From the NCBI RefSeq assembly GCF_023074075.1, contig NZ_JADPKT010000094.1, positions 310,001-374,000 on the forward strand: a stretch of DNA of 64,000 bases. Direction: 5' to 3'. The position numbers and the translations under genes were made by a program. The notes below the pieces were generated by a model, which had not been told where the DNA came from, did no database searches, and was given only the letters and a program-made list of their open reading frames with translations. The stretch comes from Bradyrhizobium sp. 138 (lineage in GTDB: Bacteria; Pseudomonadota; Alphaproteobacteria; Rhizobiales; Xanthobacteraceae). Position 1 is the first letter of the stretch. Every line of letters begins with the position of its first letter. This document shows positions 41,880-51,158 of this stretch, one piece after another.

Positions 41880-42752
41880 TCAGTAATCGATCTCCGCCTT
41901 GGTCTTCAGTCCGGGCAACACGGTGCGGACGTGCTCGGCCAGCGTCGTCGCCAGCAGCGAGGGCCTCGCCTCCGAGAATTCGAGCGCGATGCCGATGGTC
42001 GGAAGCAGGGGCAGTCCGGCCGAGACGACGTGAAGATCGAACGGAACGGCGGTTCGTGTCAGGACGCTGATCGCATGACCGGACCGCGCGATCGCGATCA
42101 GGCCGGCGAGACTGTTGCTTGCGTAGGCGACCCTGTAGCGCCGATTGACCGCGTCCATCGCGGCGCAGGCGGCGCGGTAGTCCAGGCTCATCGGCGCCGC
42201 CAGCGCCAGCGGCAGCACATCCTGCGTCAGTATTTTCGGTTCGGCCTCGTACGCGACCCAGACGAAGCGCTCCTCGCGGATCACCTCGCGCGCTCCGGCA
42301 TCGGACAGAGAGACCAGCGCCACGTCGATCTGGCGCCGCACCAGCATCGGGCGCAGCTCGGAGGTCGGTGCGCAGACCATGCGCAGCTCGACATTGGGAT
42401 GCAGCGCGCAGAACCCCTTCAGCAGCGCCGGCAGAAAAGCGATCGAATAGTCCTCCGGGCAGCCGAGGCTCAGTGTCCCCTTGAGGCTCGCGCCGCTCAT
42501 GTCGGCGAGAATCTCGTCGTGCTGCGCCAGCAGCGTCTCGGCGTGGGCGAGCAGTTTCTCGCCGGCCGCGGTCAGCCTCATGCCGGATCCGCTGCGGTGA
42601 AACAGCGGCTGCGTGATCGTCGCTTCCAGCCGTTGCATCTGCATGCTGAGCGCGGACTGTGTCCGGCCAATCTGCAAGGCCGCCAGGCTGATCGAGCCGG
42701 TGCGGGCCACGACGACGAAATTCCTCAGAAGGGTGAGATCCAGCATTGGCAT
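41880..42752 (-). CDS. LysR-family transcriptional regulator
   Basis: A 290-residue LTTR. The N-terminal winged HTH reads LLRNFVVVARTGSISLAALQ then IGRTQSALSMQMQRLEATIT, and the ligand-binding domain starts GTLSLGCPEDYSIAFLPALL. It is divergent from the dialkylglycine-decarboxylase-like gene, with a perfect inverted repeat between them (42760-42787), so it most likely controls that gene, the following gamma-glutamyltransferase and its own. Start ATG 42752; a second Met two codons in is possible. Confidence 0.9.
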   Translation of the reverse strand: MPMLDLTLLRNFVVVARTGSISLAALQIGRTQSALSMQMQRLEATITQPLFHRSGSGMRLTAAGEKLLAHAETLLAQHDEILADMSGASLKGTLSLGCPEDYSIAFLPALLKGFCALHPNVELRMVCAPTSELRPMLVRRQIDVALVSLSDAGAREVIREERFVWVAYEAEPKILTQDVLPLALAAPMSLDYRAACAAMDAVNRRYRVAYASNSLAGLIAIARSGHAISVLTRTAVPFDLHVVSAGLPLLPTIGIALEFSEARPSLLATTLAEHVRTVLPGLKTKAEIDY

Positions 42753-42759
42753 CAGGAAG

Positions 42760-42787
42760 ATTGATATCCAGATTGAATTATATCAAT
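42760..42787. promoter_or_regulatory. Candidate LysR operator (ATTGATAT-N12-ATATCAAT)
   Basis: A perfect 8-base inverted repeat with a 12-base spacer, 8 bases from the LysR start codon and 58 bases before the aminotransferase-family ATG at 42845. A nested ATTGA-N6-TCAAT shares the right arm and fits the T-N11-A LysR pattern. AT-rich in an otherwise GC-rich region. Confidence 0.6.
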
Positions 42788-42844
42788 TAGCCTGAAGTCA
42801 AATTCTTGACTAGAGGTCAGACGTCCCAAGCGCAGGTAGCTGTC

Positions 42845-44155
42845 ATGACCTTGAATGCCGATCCCGATTTCTGGGCGTCCGCCAACACGCATCTGACCCG
42901 CTATGGGCCGAGTTTCGAACCCGTCATCATCGAGCGTGCGGCCGGCAGCTTCGTCTACGACGCCGACGGACGCGCCATCCTCGACTTCACCTCGGGTCAG
43001 ATGAGCGCAGTGCTGGGGCACACGCATCCCGACATCGTCGCCACGGTCGCACGGCAAATGGGTGCGGTCGCTCATCTCTTCAGCGGCATGCTCTCGCGTC
43101 CGGTGGTGACGCTGGCCGAGCGTCTCGCTGCGCTTGCGCCCGGTCTCGACCGCGTGCAGCTGCTGACGACAGGCGCGGAGGCCAATGAAGCGGCGATCCG
43201 GATGGCCAAGCTCGTCACCGGCAGGCACGAAATCGTCGCCTTCGCGCAAAGCTGGCACGGCATGACCGGCGCGGCGGCGTCGGCGACCTACAGCGCGGGC
43301 CGGCGCGGTTATGGGCCGGCCGCGGTCGGATCGTTCGTCATTCCCGCGCCGAACGCCTATCGGCCGCGCTTCAGGAGCGTCGACGGCAGCAACGACTGGC
43401 AGACCGAGCTGGACGATGCGTTCGCACTGATCGACAGCCAGTCGACCGGTAATCTGGCGGCCTTCATCGCCGAGCCGATCCTCTCCAGCGGCGGCATTCT
43501 GGAACTGCCGCTCGGCTATCTCGCGGCCTTGAAGCAAAAATGCGAGCAGCGCGGCATGCTGCTGATCCTCGACGAAGCTCAGACCGGAATCGGCCGCACC
43601 GGGCACATGTTTGCCTTCGAGCATGACGGCGTGGTGCCTGATATTCTCACGCTGTCGAAGACGCTCGGCGCCGGTCTGCCGCTCGCCGCGGTCATGACGA
43701 CAAAGGCCATCGAGCAGACCGCGTTCGAGCGCGGCTTCCTGTTCTACACCACGCATGTCTCCGATCCCTTGCCCGCCGCGATCGGCGTCACGGTGCTCGA
43801 CGTGGTCGCGCGCGACGGGTTAGTGGCGCAGGCAACCGCCAGGGGCAACAGGCTCCGGGATGGATTGCTGTCGCTGCAGCAAAAGTTCGAATGCGTCGGT
43901 GACGTCAGGGGCCGCGGGCTTCTGCTCGGTCTCGAAATCGTCGTCGACCGGCAGTCTAAGACGCCGGGGTTTGAACTCGGCGCGCGGATCATGGAGGAGA
44001 CCATGCGTCGCGGTCTCAGCATGAACATCGTCAAGTTGCCCAGCATGGGCGGCGTATTCCGCATCGCGCCGCCGCTCACAGTGTCCGAGGCCGAAATCGA
44101 TCACGGTCTCGAGATCATGTCGGAGGCGATCCAGGCTGCTGCGACGACGCACTGA
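42845..44155 (+). CDS. Class III PLP aminotransferase, 2,2-dialkylglycine decarboxylase-like
   Basis: A 436-residue fold-type I PLP enzyme. Cofactor residues: TTGAEANEAAIRMAKLVTGR (phosphate loop), SWHGMTGAAAS, the Asp in LLILDEAQTGIGRTG (about residue 240), and the Schiff-base Lys in ILTLSKTLGAGLPLAAV (about 272). These forms, especially DEAQTGxGRTG with SKTLGAGLPLAA, resemble 2,2-dialkylglycine decarboxylase, which decarboxylates and transaminates alpha-disubstituted amino acids such as 2-aminoisobutyrate. Plain omega-aminotransferase is the alternative. ATG 42845; the frame is open 13 codons earlier. It is followed 20 bases later by the gamma-glutamyltransferase gene. Confidence 0.85.
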   Translation: MTLNADPDFWASANTHLTRYGPSFEPVIIERAAGSFVYDADGRAILDFTSGQMSAVLGHTHPDIVATVARQMGAVAHLFSGMLSRPVVTLAERLAALAPGLDRVQLLTTGAEANEAAIRMAKLVTGRHEIVAFAQSWHGMTGAAASATYSAGRRGYGPAAVGSFVIPAPNAYRPRFRSVDGSNDWQTELDDAFALIDSQSTGNLAAFIAEPILSSGGILELPLGYLAALKQKCEQRGMLLILDEAQTGIGRTGHMFAFEHDGVVPDILTLSKTLGAGLPLAAVMTTKAIEQTAFERGFLFYTTHVSDPLPAAIGVTVLDVVARDGLVAQATARGNRLRDGLLSLQQKFECVGDVRGRGLLLGLEIVVDRQSKTPGFELGARIMEETMRRGLSMNIVKLPSMGGVFRIAPPLTVSEAEIDHGLEIMSEAIQAAATTH

Positions 44156-44175
44156 TCGGCGGAAAGCCTGACCGG

Positions 44176-45786
44176 ATGCAACTCGCCAGGACATATGGGC
44201 GTCCGACGCTTTTCTCGCGGCACGGCATGGTCGCCGCCGCGCATCCGCTCGCGGCACAGGCCGGTGCACGAATCCTGATGCAGGGCGGCAATGCGTTCGA
44301 TGCGGCCGTCGCCACGGCGGCCGCCCTCAACGTGGTCGAGCCGTTCATGTCGGGGCTTGCCGGGTTTGGACTGGCCACGATCTGGGTGGCGATAGAGCAG
44401 CGTATTCGCGTGCTCGACTTCGCTCCGCCGATGCCCGCAAGCTTCCCGGTCGGCAGATACACCAGCAGATTCGAGCTCGAGCGCGGTCCGCAGGCGGCCT
44501 CGACGCCCGGCAATCTCGCGGGCTGGTGCGAGCTGCTCTCGCGCTATGGACGCAAATCGCTTGCAGACGTCTTTGCGCCGGCGATCACGCTGGCGCGCGA
44601 CGGCTTTGCGCTCTCGGACTTCGGTGTTGACGAGATCAACGAGCAGGTGCCGCTGCTCGAACCCTGGCCGGAGCTGCACGCCGCACTGGTCAGGAACTAT
44701 CTCCGGGATGGAATGCCGGTGCAGCTCGGCAGCATCGTCGCGCAGCCTGATCTCGCGCAGACTCTGGCCGAGATCTCCGCATTGGGGCCCGAGTATCTGT
44801 ATGGCGGCAAGCTCGGCCGGCGGATCGTGGACTATCTCGCCACGCTCGGCGGCAGCCTGACGCTGGACGATGTCATCGCCGCCAAGCCGCATTGGTTCGA
44901 TCCCCTGACCGTGTCCTATCGGGGGCTCGAGCTTCACGTCCCGGCGCAGCAATGCGGCGGTTTCCAATTCGCCCTGACCCTCAAGATCCTCGAAGGCTTT
45001 GACCTCGGGCGTCTGCCGAAGGACGGCGCCGATCATCTCGATACGGTCTATCGCGCGATCCGTCTCGCCGCCGGCGAGCGCATCGCCCATGGCCATCTGG
45101 GACCGGATCAAGCCGCTGGGGGAATGTCCGACGCGACGATCGCGCGGCTTCGCCAGCGTGTGAGCGACGGCCGGCCGATCACGGGCCCGACAGAGCAATG
45201 GATGCCGCAGGATCGTGCCGATCCCGGCCACACCACCTCGTTCTCGATCGCCGACGCCGAAGGCAATCTGGTTTGCATTACGCAAAGTCTCGGCAGCCCG
45301 TTCGGCAGCGGCGTCGTGGTGCCGGGAACCGGCGTTTGCCTCAACAATCATCTGCATTGGGCCGACGTGCAGCCGGGAAGCCCGAACCTTGCCAAGCCGG
45401 GCGACGCGTTGCCGGTGACGATGGCACCGTCGATTGCGACGCGCGGCAGCCGTCCGGTGCTCGCGCTGGGGACGCCCGGGAGCTACGGCATCCCGCAAAC
45501 CCAGGCCCAGGCTTATGTGCAGCACATCGAGTTCGGCCTTCCGCTGCAGCAGGCGATCGAGGCGCCGCGTTCACGGCTGTGGGACGGCCGCTTCATTCAG
45601 GCAGAGAACCGCATCGCGCCGGAGACCATCGCCGAACTGAAGCGCCGCGGCCACGAGATCGCGATTTTGGACACCGGATGGACCATGCTCTGCGGAGGCA
45701 TGCAGGCCGTCGCGCTCGATCCGGTAACCGGCGTGATGACGGGTGCCGCCGATCCGAGGCGGGACGGGTATGTCATCGGCTTGTGA
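44176..45786 (+). CDS. Gamma-glutamyltransferase family protein
   Basis: A 536-residue Ntn-hydrolase of the gamma-glutamyltranspeptidase family, made as a proenzyme that cuts itself before a Thr. The large-subunit start is GMVAAAHPLAAQAGARILMQ with GGNAFDAAVATAAALNVVEP. The processing site and nucleophile are in DPGHTTSFSIADAEGN (about residues 350-365), giving a small subunit of about 180 residues with GSPFGSGVVVPGTGVCLNNH. No signal peptide is seen, so it is probably cytosolic, closer to YwrD-like acylases than to periplasmic Ggt. Likely co-transcribed with the upstream PLP enzyme. Confidence 0.87.
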   Translation: MQLARTYGRPTLFSRHGMVAAAHPLAAQAGARILMQGGNAFDAAVATAAALNVVEPFMSGLAGFGLATIWVAIEQRIRVLDFAPPMPASFPVGRYTSRFELERGPQAASTPGNLAGWCELLSRYGRKSLADVFAPAITLARDGFALSDFGVDEINEQVPLLEPWPELHAALVRNYLRDGMPVQLGSIVAQPDLAQTLAEISALGPEYLYGGKLGRRIVDYLATLGGSLTLDDVIAAKPHWFDPLTVSYRGLELHVPAQQCGGFQFALTLKILEGFDLGRLPKDGADHLDTVYRAIRLAAGERIAHGHLGPDQAAGGMSDATIARLRQRVSDGRPITGPTEQWMPQDRADPGHTTSFSIADAEGNLVCITQSLGSPFGSGVVVPGTGVCLNNHLHWADVQPGSPNLAKPGDALPVTMAPSIATRGSRPVLALGTPGSYGIPQTQAQAYVQHIEFGLPLQQAIEAPRSRLWDGRFIQAENRIAPETIAELKRRGHEIAILDTGWTMLCGGMQAVALDPVTGVMTGAADPRRDGYVIGL

Positions 45787-46033
45787 GCGGTCGCACATCG
45801 AGGCGAGCGCAGGCGGGCGCCGCCGATGCGCGCCGCGCCTGAATGCAACTAAGCCGACGGATGCAAGAGCCGGTTGATCTCGATGGTCAAATACAGCGCG
45901 TGGCTGGCTGCGTCTCGTTAACGAATCTATCACCGCCCAAGGCCAGCCCGGCCGTAACCGCCGGTTAACCATGCATATTTACGGTGTCGAAAGCCTCTGA
46001 ACTGTGACTGTCAGTTGATTTCGAGTCGAGCCC

Positions 46034-48193
46034 ATGGCGTTCGGTAGCCGCCCATCTCCGCGAAGCATCGTCCCGACGGAGCCAGCGGCTTCGTGGGAAG
46101 CGCCGCGGGCTGCGCGGACCAAACCTGGCGATGCGCCGGCGCTGATCAAGGGATCGCTGACCGTCTCCGGAGCGCTCTCTTTCCTGCGCGGGAACGGCCG
46201 GCGCATTCTGACGCTGGCGCTGGCGCTGTTTGCCCTCGGCGTCGTCGTTCTCATGGTTCTGCCGGTCCGGTATGCCGCGACGGCCCTGGTCGTGCTCGAT
46301 CCCCGCGAGCTGCGTATCACCACGGAGCAAGATGTTTTGCCGGGCATCGGCCAGGACGCTGCGGCGCTTCAGAGCCAGATCGAGATCGCCAAATCGGACG
46401 GCTTTCTCCGCCCCCTGATCGAGCAGCTCAAGATCGCCGACGACGAGGATATCGCGGGCGGTCATACCGACATGACGCGCCTGCTCGAAAAATTCCGGAG
46501 CCGCCTCGAGATCACGCGCCGCGGGCTCACCTACGTCATTGCGGTTTCCTTCACCTCGAACCGCCCCGAGCGGGCCGCTTACTATGCCAACGCCATCGCC
46601 GAGGCATTTGTGGCGAGCCAAGGCCGCGTCCGCACCGAGGCCACCGACGAGGCCGCCGACTGGCTCAAGGACCGGCTGAAGGCATTGAACGAGCGCCTGC
46701 GCGCCTCGGAAGACGCAGTCGCCGCCTTCAGGCTCGAGCACAAGATCCTCAATGCCGGCAAGGATTCGACCACCCAGCAATTGCGGGTGACCGATCTCAA
46801 TCAGCAGGTCTCCGCCGCACGTCTGCGCACCGAGGAAGCCAAGGCGCGCTACGAGCAGGTGCAGCGCGATCTCAAGGCCAATGTCGAAGGACCCGTGAAG
46901 CAGGATCTTCTGAGCATGCTGCGGGCGCAGCGCTCGACCCTGAATGACCAGATCGCGCAGAAGAAGGCGGTGTACGGCGAGCGCCATCCGGACCTTGCGA
47001 TCTCCTACAGCCAGCTGGCCGATATCAACCGGCAGATCGACGTCGAGCGGAAGAAGAACATCGACACCGCCAAGTCTGAATATGAAGCCCAGCTGGAGCA
47101 GCAGAACGCGCTGGAGAAGCAGCTCAGGGCGGTCGAGATGCAGATGCTGGTCGACGGACAGGCGCTGGTGAAGCTGCAGGAGTTGCAACGCGACGCCGAC
47201 GCCAACCGGAACATCTACGAGCAGTTCCTGTCGCGGTTCAAGACCACCAACGAGCAGCGCCAGCTGCAGGCGTCCCAGACCAAGATCGCTTCGCCCGCGA
47301 TTCCGCCGCTGCGTTCGACGCGGCCGCCGTTCGCTTTGCTGCTGGCGGCGCTGGCGATCGGCTCGCTGCTGACGTCGACTGCTGCCGTTGCGGTGATGAC
47401 GAGCCTGTCCGACCAGTCTGGGCCCACTGAAGCTGCCGTGCATGCCGCGGCGGGGGAGACGCAAGGCCGGCAAGTTCAGGCTCACGTCCAAATTCCGGCG
47501 GCTGCCGTGGGCCGGCCCGAGGCGATGCCGCGGCTTCCTGTCTGGGCCCGCATCCCCGATCTGGCGTCTGGGACCAACACCACCACCAACAACACCGTCT
47601 GGCAAAGGTCGGTTGCGGCCCCGCCCGAGCTCGATCTCGCTGCCTATCTGCGGCCGCTGCTGGAGCGGATCGATCGCGTGCCGGTGCGCGGCTGCAAGGT
47701 CGCCCTCGTGTTGTCGGTCGGGAAGAGCGCCGGCGGCAACACCGTCGCGCGCTCGCTCAATCGCGCCGCCGTGACGCGCGGCATGATGAGCGTATTGATC
47801 CGGCTGCAGGGGGAATTCGCAGGTCACCAGCCTCCGGTGACCGAATGGAATGACGGCTCGACCACCGCGGGACTTCAGTCGATCGACGAACTCCTGAGCG
47901 CCGGCCGCAGGGCCGATGCGAGGCCGGAGGACGATATTCGCTCAGAATTCGATCTGATCATCGTCCACGCCGGCAATCTCGCCTTGCAGCCCGACGCCAT
48001 CGCGCTGGCGGCGCACGCCGATCTCATCGTGCTGGTGGCGCGCGCCGGCGAGCTCGGTTCGGCGGCGATGCGCCGGGTGACCGCGGCGCTGTCACGGTAC
48101 GACACCGTGCCGACGGGGCTCGTCGTCAATTACACGCCTCTTGGCTCGCAAGCGCCGCACCCTGAAGGCGGCGCATTGGGCCTTGCGGTTTGA
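46034..48193 (+). CDS. Polysaccharide co-polymerase (Wzz/GumC-like) with degenerate tyrosine-kinase domain
   Basis: A 719-residue inner-membrane chain-length determinant of the PCP-2a type. A cytosolic N-terminus (about 1-50) leads to TM1 (about 57-78), a large periplasmic domain with coiled coils (about 80-430; LKDRLKALNERLRASEDAVA region), and TM2 (about 434-456, FALLLAALAIGSLLTSTAAV). The cytosolic C-terminus resembles a BY-kinase, but the Walker A equivalent is SVGKSAGGNTVARS without the GK[ST], the Walker B region is FDLIIVHAGN, and no tyrosine cluster follows. It should control length of an exported polysaccharide without kinase activity. 2 bases before the GH5 gene. Confidence 0.85.
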   Translation: MAFGSRPSPRSIVPTEPAASWEAPRAARTKPGDAPALIKGSLTVSGALSFLRGNGRRILTLALALFALGVVVLMVLPVRYAATALVVLDPRELRITTEQDVLPGIGQDAAALQSQIEIAKSDGFLRPLIEQLKIADDEDIAGGHTDMTRLLEKFRSRLEITRRGLTYVIAVSFTSNRPERAAYYANAIAEAFVASQGRVRTEATDEAADWLKDRLKALNERLRASEDAVAAFRLEHKILNAGKDSTTQQLRVTDLNQQVSAARLRTEEAKARYEQVQRDLKANVEGPVKQDLLSMLRAQRSTLNDQIAQKKAVYGERHPDLAISYSQLADINRQIDVERKKNIDTAKSEYEAQLEQQNALEKQLRAVEMQMLVDGQALVKLQELQRDADANRNIYEQFLSRFKTTNEQRQLQASQTKIASPAIPPLRSTRPPFALLLAALAIGSLLTSTAAVAVMTSLSDQSGPTEAAVHAAAGETQGRQVQAHVQIPAAAVGRPEAMPRLPVWARIPDLASGTNTTTNNTVWQRSVAAPPELDLAAYLRPLLERIDRVPVRGCKVALVLSVGKSAGGNTVARSLNRAAVTRGMMSVLIRLQGEFAGHQPPVTEWNDGSTTAGLQSIDELLSAGRRADARPEDDIRSEFDLIIVHAGNLALQPDAIALAAHADLIVLVARAGELGSAAMRRVTAALSRYDTVPTGLVVNYTPLGSQAPHPEGGALGLAV

Positions 48194-48195
48194 CG

Positions 48196-49338
48196 ATGAC
48201 AGGCTCGCGCCGTCGTCTGCTGACTGCTGCGATGCTGCTGTCGATCTCGTCAGGCCCGCCGGTCTTCGCCAATGATTGTGTGCCTGTGCCGCAGACGGTT
48301 GCACCGGAGCGGCTTGCCGCGCTGGCCCGCGGCTTCAATGCCGACGGCTGGATCAACGGCGCGCCGCCAGGCCGCGAATTGCTGCAGCAATTGCGCAAGG
48401 CGGGAATGAGCCATGTCCGCCTGCCGGTGCCGGCCGAGCGCGTGATGCCTCGTTTCTCTGCGAAGGCCGAGCGCGACGAGACGCTGGGTGTGCTCGACCA
48501 GGCGCTGAAGCAGCTCATCGCGCTCGGCTATTCCATTTCCGTCGATCTTCATCCCGGCGAGCGCTTCAATCGCCTGCACAAGGAGGATCCGGACGCGGCG
48601 CTGGGGCAGATGCAGGAGGCCTGGAGCGTTCTTGCAGAGGTCATCCGGCCCTATCCTGCGAATCGCATCTTCGCCGAGCTGCTCAACGAGCCCGATGTCG
48701 ACGCCGACAAATGGCAGACCGAGGTCGAGACGCTCGCCGCCTTCGTGCGCGGATTGCTTCCCAAGACAACCCTCGTCATAGGTCCGGTCAATTGGCAGCG
48801 TGCGGACTCGTTGCCGCGGTTCCGGCCGCTGTCGGATCCCGATGTCGTCTATGCCATCCACTTCTACGATCCCATGGTGTTCACCCATCAGGCCCATTGG
48901 GATGCGCAGGATCCGCTGCACGACATCATCGATCTGCCTTATCCGATCGACGCCGGCGATCCCAAAGTTCGGGCGCTGCGCCAGGATTTGCAGGATCGGG
49001 CCGCGACCAAGGCACTCGGCATGCTCGACATCGCGATTGCCGCCGCCAGGGACAGGCCGGGCGCCGACCGCTGGCTCGCGCCCGCGCTTCAATGGCAGCA
49101 GCAGTTTGCGCGGCCGATCATCATCAACGAATTCGGCGTGTTGAAAGCCGGTGCGCCCAGGCAGAGCCGGCTGCGCTGGCTGGCGGAAGTCACCGCTTAT
49201 GCCCGCGACCATTGCTGGGGCTGGACGCATTGGGAGCTGGCGCAGGGCTTTGGCCTCGTCGACCGCAGCACCGGCAAGCCCGATTCCGACGTGATGCGGG
49301 CGCTGCTCAGCGGCGCGACCCGGCCCGGCCGGCGCTGA
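48196..49338 (+). CDS. Exported glycoside hydrolase family 5 (cellulase-like)
   Basis: A 380-residue GH5-type enzyme with an export signal (GSRRRLLTAAMLLSISSGPP, RRRLL suggests possible Tat use, cleavage near VFA). The acid/base Glu is in FAELLNEPDVDADK (about residue 158) and the nucleophile Glu in IIINEFGVLKAG (about 310). The intermediate VYAIHFYDPMVFTHQ and CWGWTHWELAQGFG (substrate Trp) are standard. It likely trims a beta-glucan or similar polymer in the periplasm during export. ATG 48196 lies 2 bases after the co-polymerase stop; a TTG two codons earlier is less likely. Confidence 0.88.
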   Translation: MTGSRRRLLTAAMLLSISSGPPVFANDCVPVPQTVAPERLAALARGFNADGWINGAPPGRELLQQLRKAGMSHVRLPVPAERVMPRFSAKAERDETLGVLDQALKQLIALGYSISVDLHPGERFNRLHKEDPDAALGQMQEAWSVLAEVIRPYPANRIFAELLNEPDVDADKWQTEVETLAAFVRGLLPKTTLVIGPVNWQRADSLPRFRPLSDPDVVYAIHFYDPMVFTHQAHWDAQDPLHDIIDLPYPIDAGDPKVRALRQDLQDRAATKALGMLDIAIAAARDRPGADRWLAPALQWQQQFARPIIINEFGVLKAGAPRQSRLRWLAEVTAYARDHCWGWTHWELAQGFGLVDRSTGKPDSDVMRALLSGATRPGRR

Positions 49339-49359
49339 GGTTCCAGCGTTCCGCTATCG

Positions 49360-49374
49360 TTAACGAATCCTTAC
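49360..49374. promoter_or_regulatory. CtrA-like half-palindromic box TTAA-N7-TTAC
   Basis: TTAACGAATCCTTAC is one mismatch from TTAA-N7-TTAA and lies 48 bases before the ATG at 49422. TTAACG motifs are frequent in this genome's intergenic DNA, so it may be chance. Confidence 0.25.
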
Positions 49375-49421
49375 CCATCGCCCCGCTATCGTGATCGCCG
49401 CGCGATGCCAAAGGACGATCG

Positions 49422-50978
49422 ATGAGCGCCGGGGATTTAACCCAGGATCAGAGCGTGCAGGCCCTGCTGCCGCCGGCCTGGCGCGAGCTGGTCGCGACAT
49501 TTTGCATCGCCGTGGCGACGATCGGCTTTGCGCCGATCCTGCACCTCGCCAATCCAGCCCTGGCCATTGCCGTCGAGGTCCTCGTCGGCATCGCCATTAT
49601 CTTGGCGGTTCCGACCTATGCGCCGGCGATCGCGATCTTCGTCCTGTTCTTCCAGAATCTGTTCGTCTCGATCCTGTCGCCGCTGGTCCCGCTGCCGTCC
49701 GATCTCGACTTCATCAAGGGCTATAACTTTCTCGTCTGCTCCGTCATGTGGCTGGCGACGTTCGGCCTCTACGTGCTGGGCCAGAGGAATCAATCGGCGG
49801 AGGTGAGCCGAATCATGCGCTGGGGCGTCGTCACCCTGGTCGTGGTGTCGCTGTATTTCGCGATCGGCTTCATCCAGGACGGGCAGCCGGCAGCGGTGTA
49901 CTTGCGCAACATCGTGCTTCCGCTGTTCCTGTTTCAATTGGCGCTGCTGACGGCCGCGACTTATGAGGTGCGCATCACGCCGTTCCTGGTGACGCTCGCG
50001 GTCATCCTCATCTGTTGCGGCTATATCGAGCTCGCCTTTCGCGATGTCTGGCTGGCCATCACCAACGGCTATACGTTCTGGGGTTTCGACGAGCTGAAGG
50101 CGACCCATTCGGGCGTCTGGGAAGCCGAGATGCGGGCCACCGGCAACGTGCCCGTCACCCTCAAGGATCGTTTCAGCTTCGACTTTCTGAATACACCTCT
50201 GCTCGAAGGGTTCGGCCTGTCGAAGATGCTGCGCATCCACGGTCCGAACATGCACCCGATCAGCTTCGCCTACGGGATCGGCTTTCTCGGCCTGTTCCTG
50301 TTCTCGGTGGGGCGTCCGCTGCTGGCCCTCGCGGCCTTGCCGCTCCTGGTGTTCTGCAGCGTGAAGGGAGCGCTCATCGTCGTGGTGTTCGTGGCCGCGG
50401 CCTGGATCGCGACCCGGCTGCTTGGCGCGGTGGTGACGCTGTTGCTCGGCTTCCTCGGCTTGATCGCCTTTGCGATTCTGGCGATCCGCCTCGGCCTGCA
50501 GATCGGCGACTATCATGTCATTGGGCTGATGGGTGGCCTGGATGGATTCGTGCAGAGACCCTTCGGCCGAGGTCTCGGCATCGGCGGCAATTTGTCGGAT
50601 AGTTATTTTTCCATCGATTGGAGCGCCGCGCAGGCGGCCGGGACGATCGATGGGGCGGTCGAAAGCGCGATCGGCGTGCTGCTCTACCAGATGGGCATCG
50701 GCGCCTTCGTGCCGCTTGCCTTCTATTTCGCGATGGCGCTCAAGGCCTGGCGTCTGTACGCGTCATCAGGATATCTGACGCAGGGTCTCGCCGGCTTCGG
50801 CGTCATGGTCGTGCTGCTCAACGGGTTGTTTCAGGAAGAGGCCTTGTTCGCGCCGCTGGCGCTGGGGCTGATGCTCTCGCTCACCGGCCTCGTCATCGGC
50901 AGCCATGTGAGGATGCAGACCGTCGCCCGCGAGGAGGCCGAGCTCGAGCGGCTCACCGGCTACCAACCGGTGACGTAG
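49422..50978 (+). CDS. O-antigen polymerase/ligase-like membrane protein
   Basis: A 518-residue protein with about 11-12 hydrophobic helices and one large periplasmic loop (about residues 200-290, including TNGYTFWGFDELKATHSGVW and LKDRFSFDFLNTPLLEGFGL). The overall pattern is that of Wzy polymerases/O-antigen ligases. RIHGPNMHPISFAYGIGFLG and FVQRPFGRGLGIGGNLSDSY look like the conserved loops near the catalytic Arg/His. It follows the GH5 gene by 83 bases and completes a co-polymerase, hydrolase and polymerase set. No glycosyltransferase is in the window. Confidence 0.75.
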   Translation: MSAGDLTQDQSVQALLPPAWRELVATFCIAVATIGFAPILHLANPALAIAVEVLVGIAIILAVPTYAPAIAIFVLFFQNLFVSILSPLVPLPSDLDFIKGYNFLVCSVMWLATFGLYVLGQRNQSAEVSRIMRWGVVTLVVVSLYFAIGFIQDGQPAAVYLRNIVLPLFLFQLALLTAATYEVRITPFLVTLAVILICCGYIELAFRDVWLAITNGYTFWGFDELKATHSGVWEAEMRATGNVPVTLKDRFSFDFLNTPLLEGFGLSKMLRIHGPNMHPISFAYGIGFLGLFLFSVGRPLLALAALPLLVFCSVKGALIVVVFVAAAWIATRLLGAVVTLLLGFLGLIAFAILAIRLGLQIGDYHVIGLMGGLDGFVQRPFGRGLGIGGNLSDSYFSIDWSAAQAAGTIDGAVESAIGVLLYQMGIGAFVPLAFYFAMALKAWRLYASSGYLTQGLAGFGVMVVLLNGLFQEEALFAPLALGLMLSLTGLVIGSHVRMQTVAREEAELERLTGYQPVT

Positions 50979-51158
50979 CTCGGCGTCGCTACGGCCGTCC
51001 CGCTTGGCGCGGTCCTTTGGGCTGCGACGCCATGCTGCGTGGCCGCTCCTCTGGCCCGTGCGCAGAGCGGAATCTTCGGCCGTTACGGCCACGTTTACCA
51101 ATCACCGCAAGCAAATCGTAGCAGCGGCTTGGTATAGGCCTGCGACCGGGTGAGAAAC

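Noticed and set aside
45965..47827. 620-codon open frame on the minus strand across the co-polymerase gene
   Set aside because: Antisense shadow; the plus-strand frame has clear Wzz-type domains and membrane helices.
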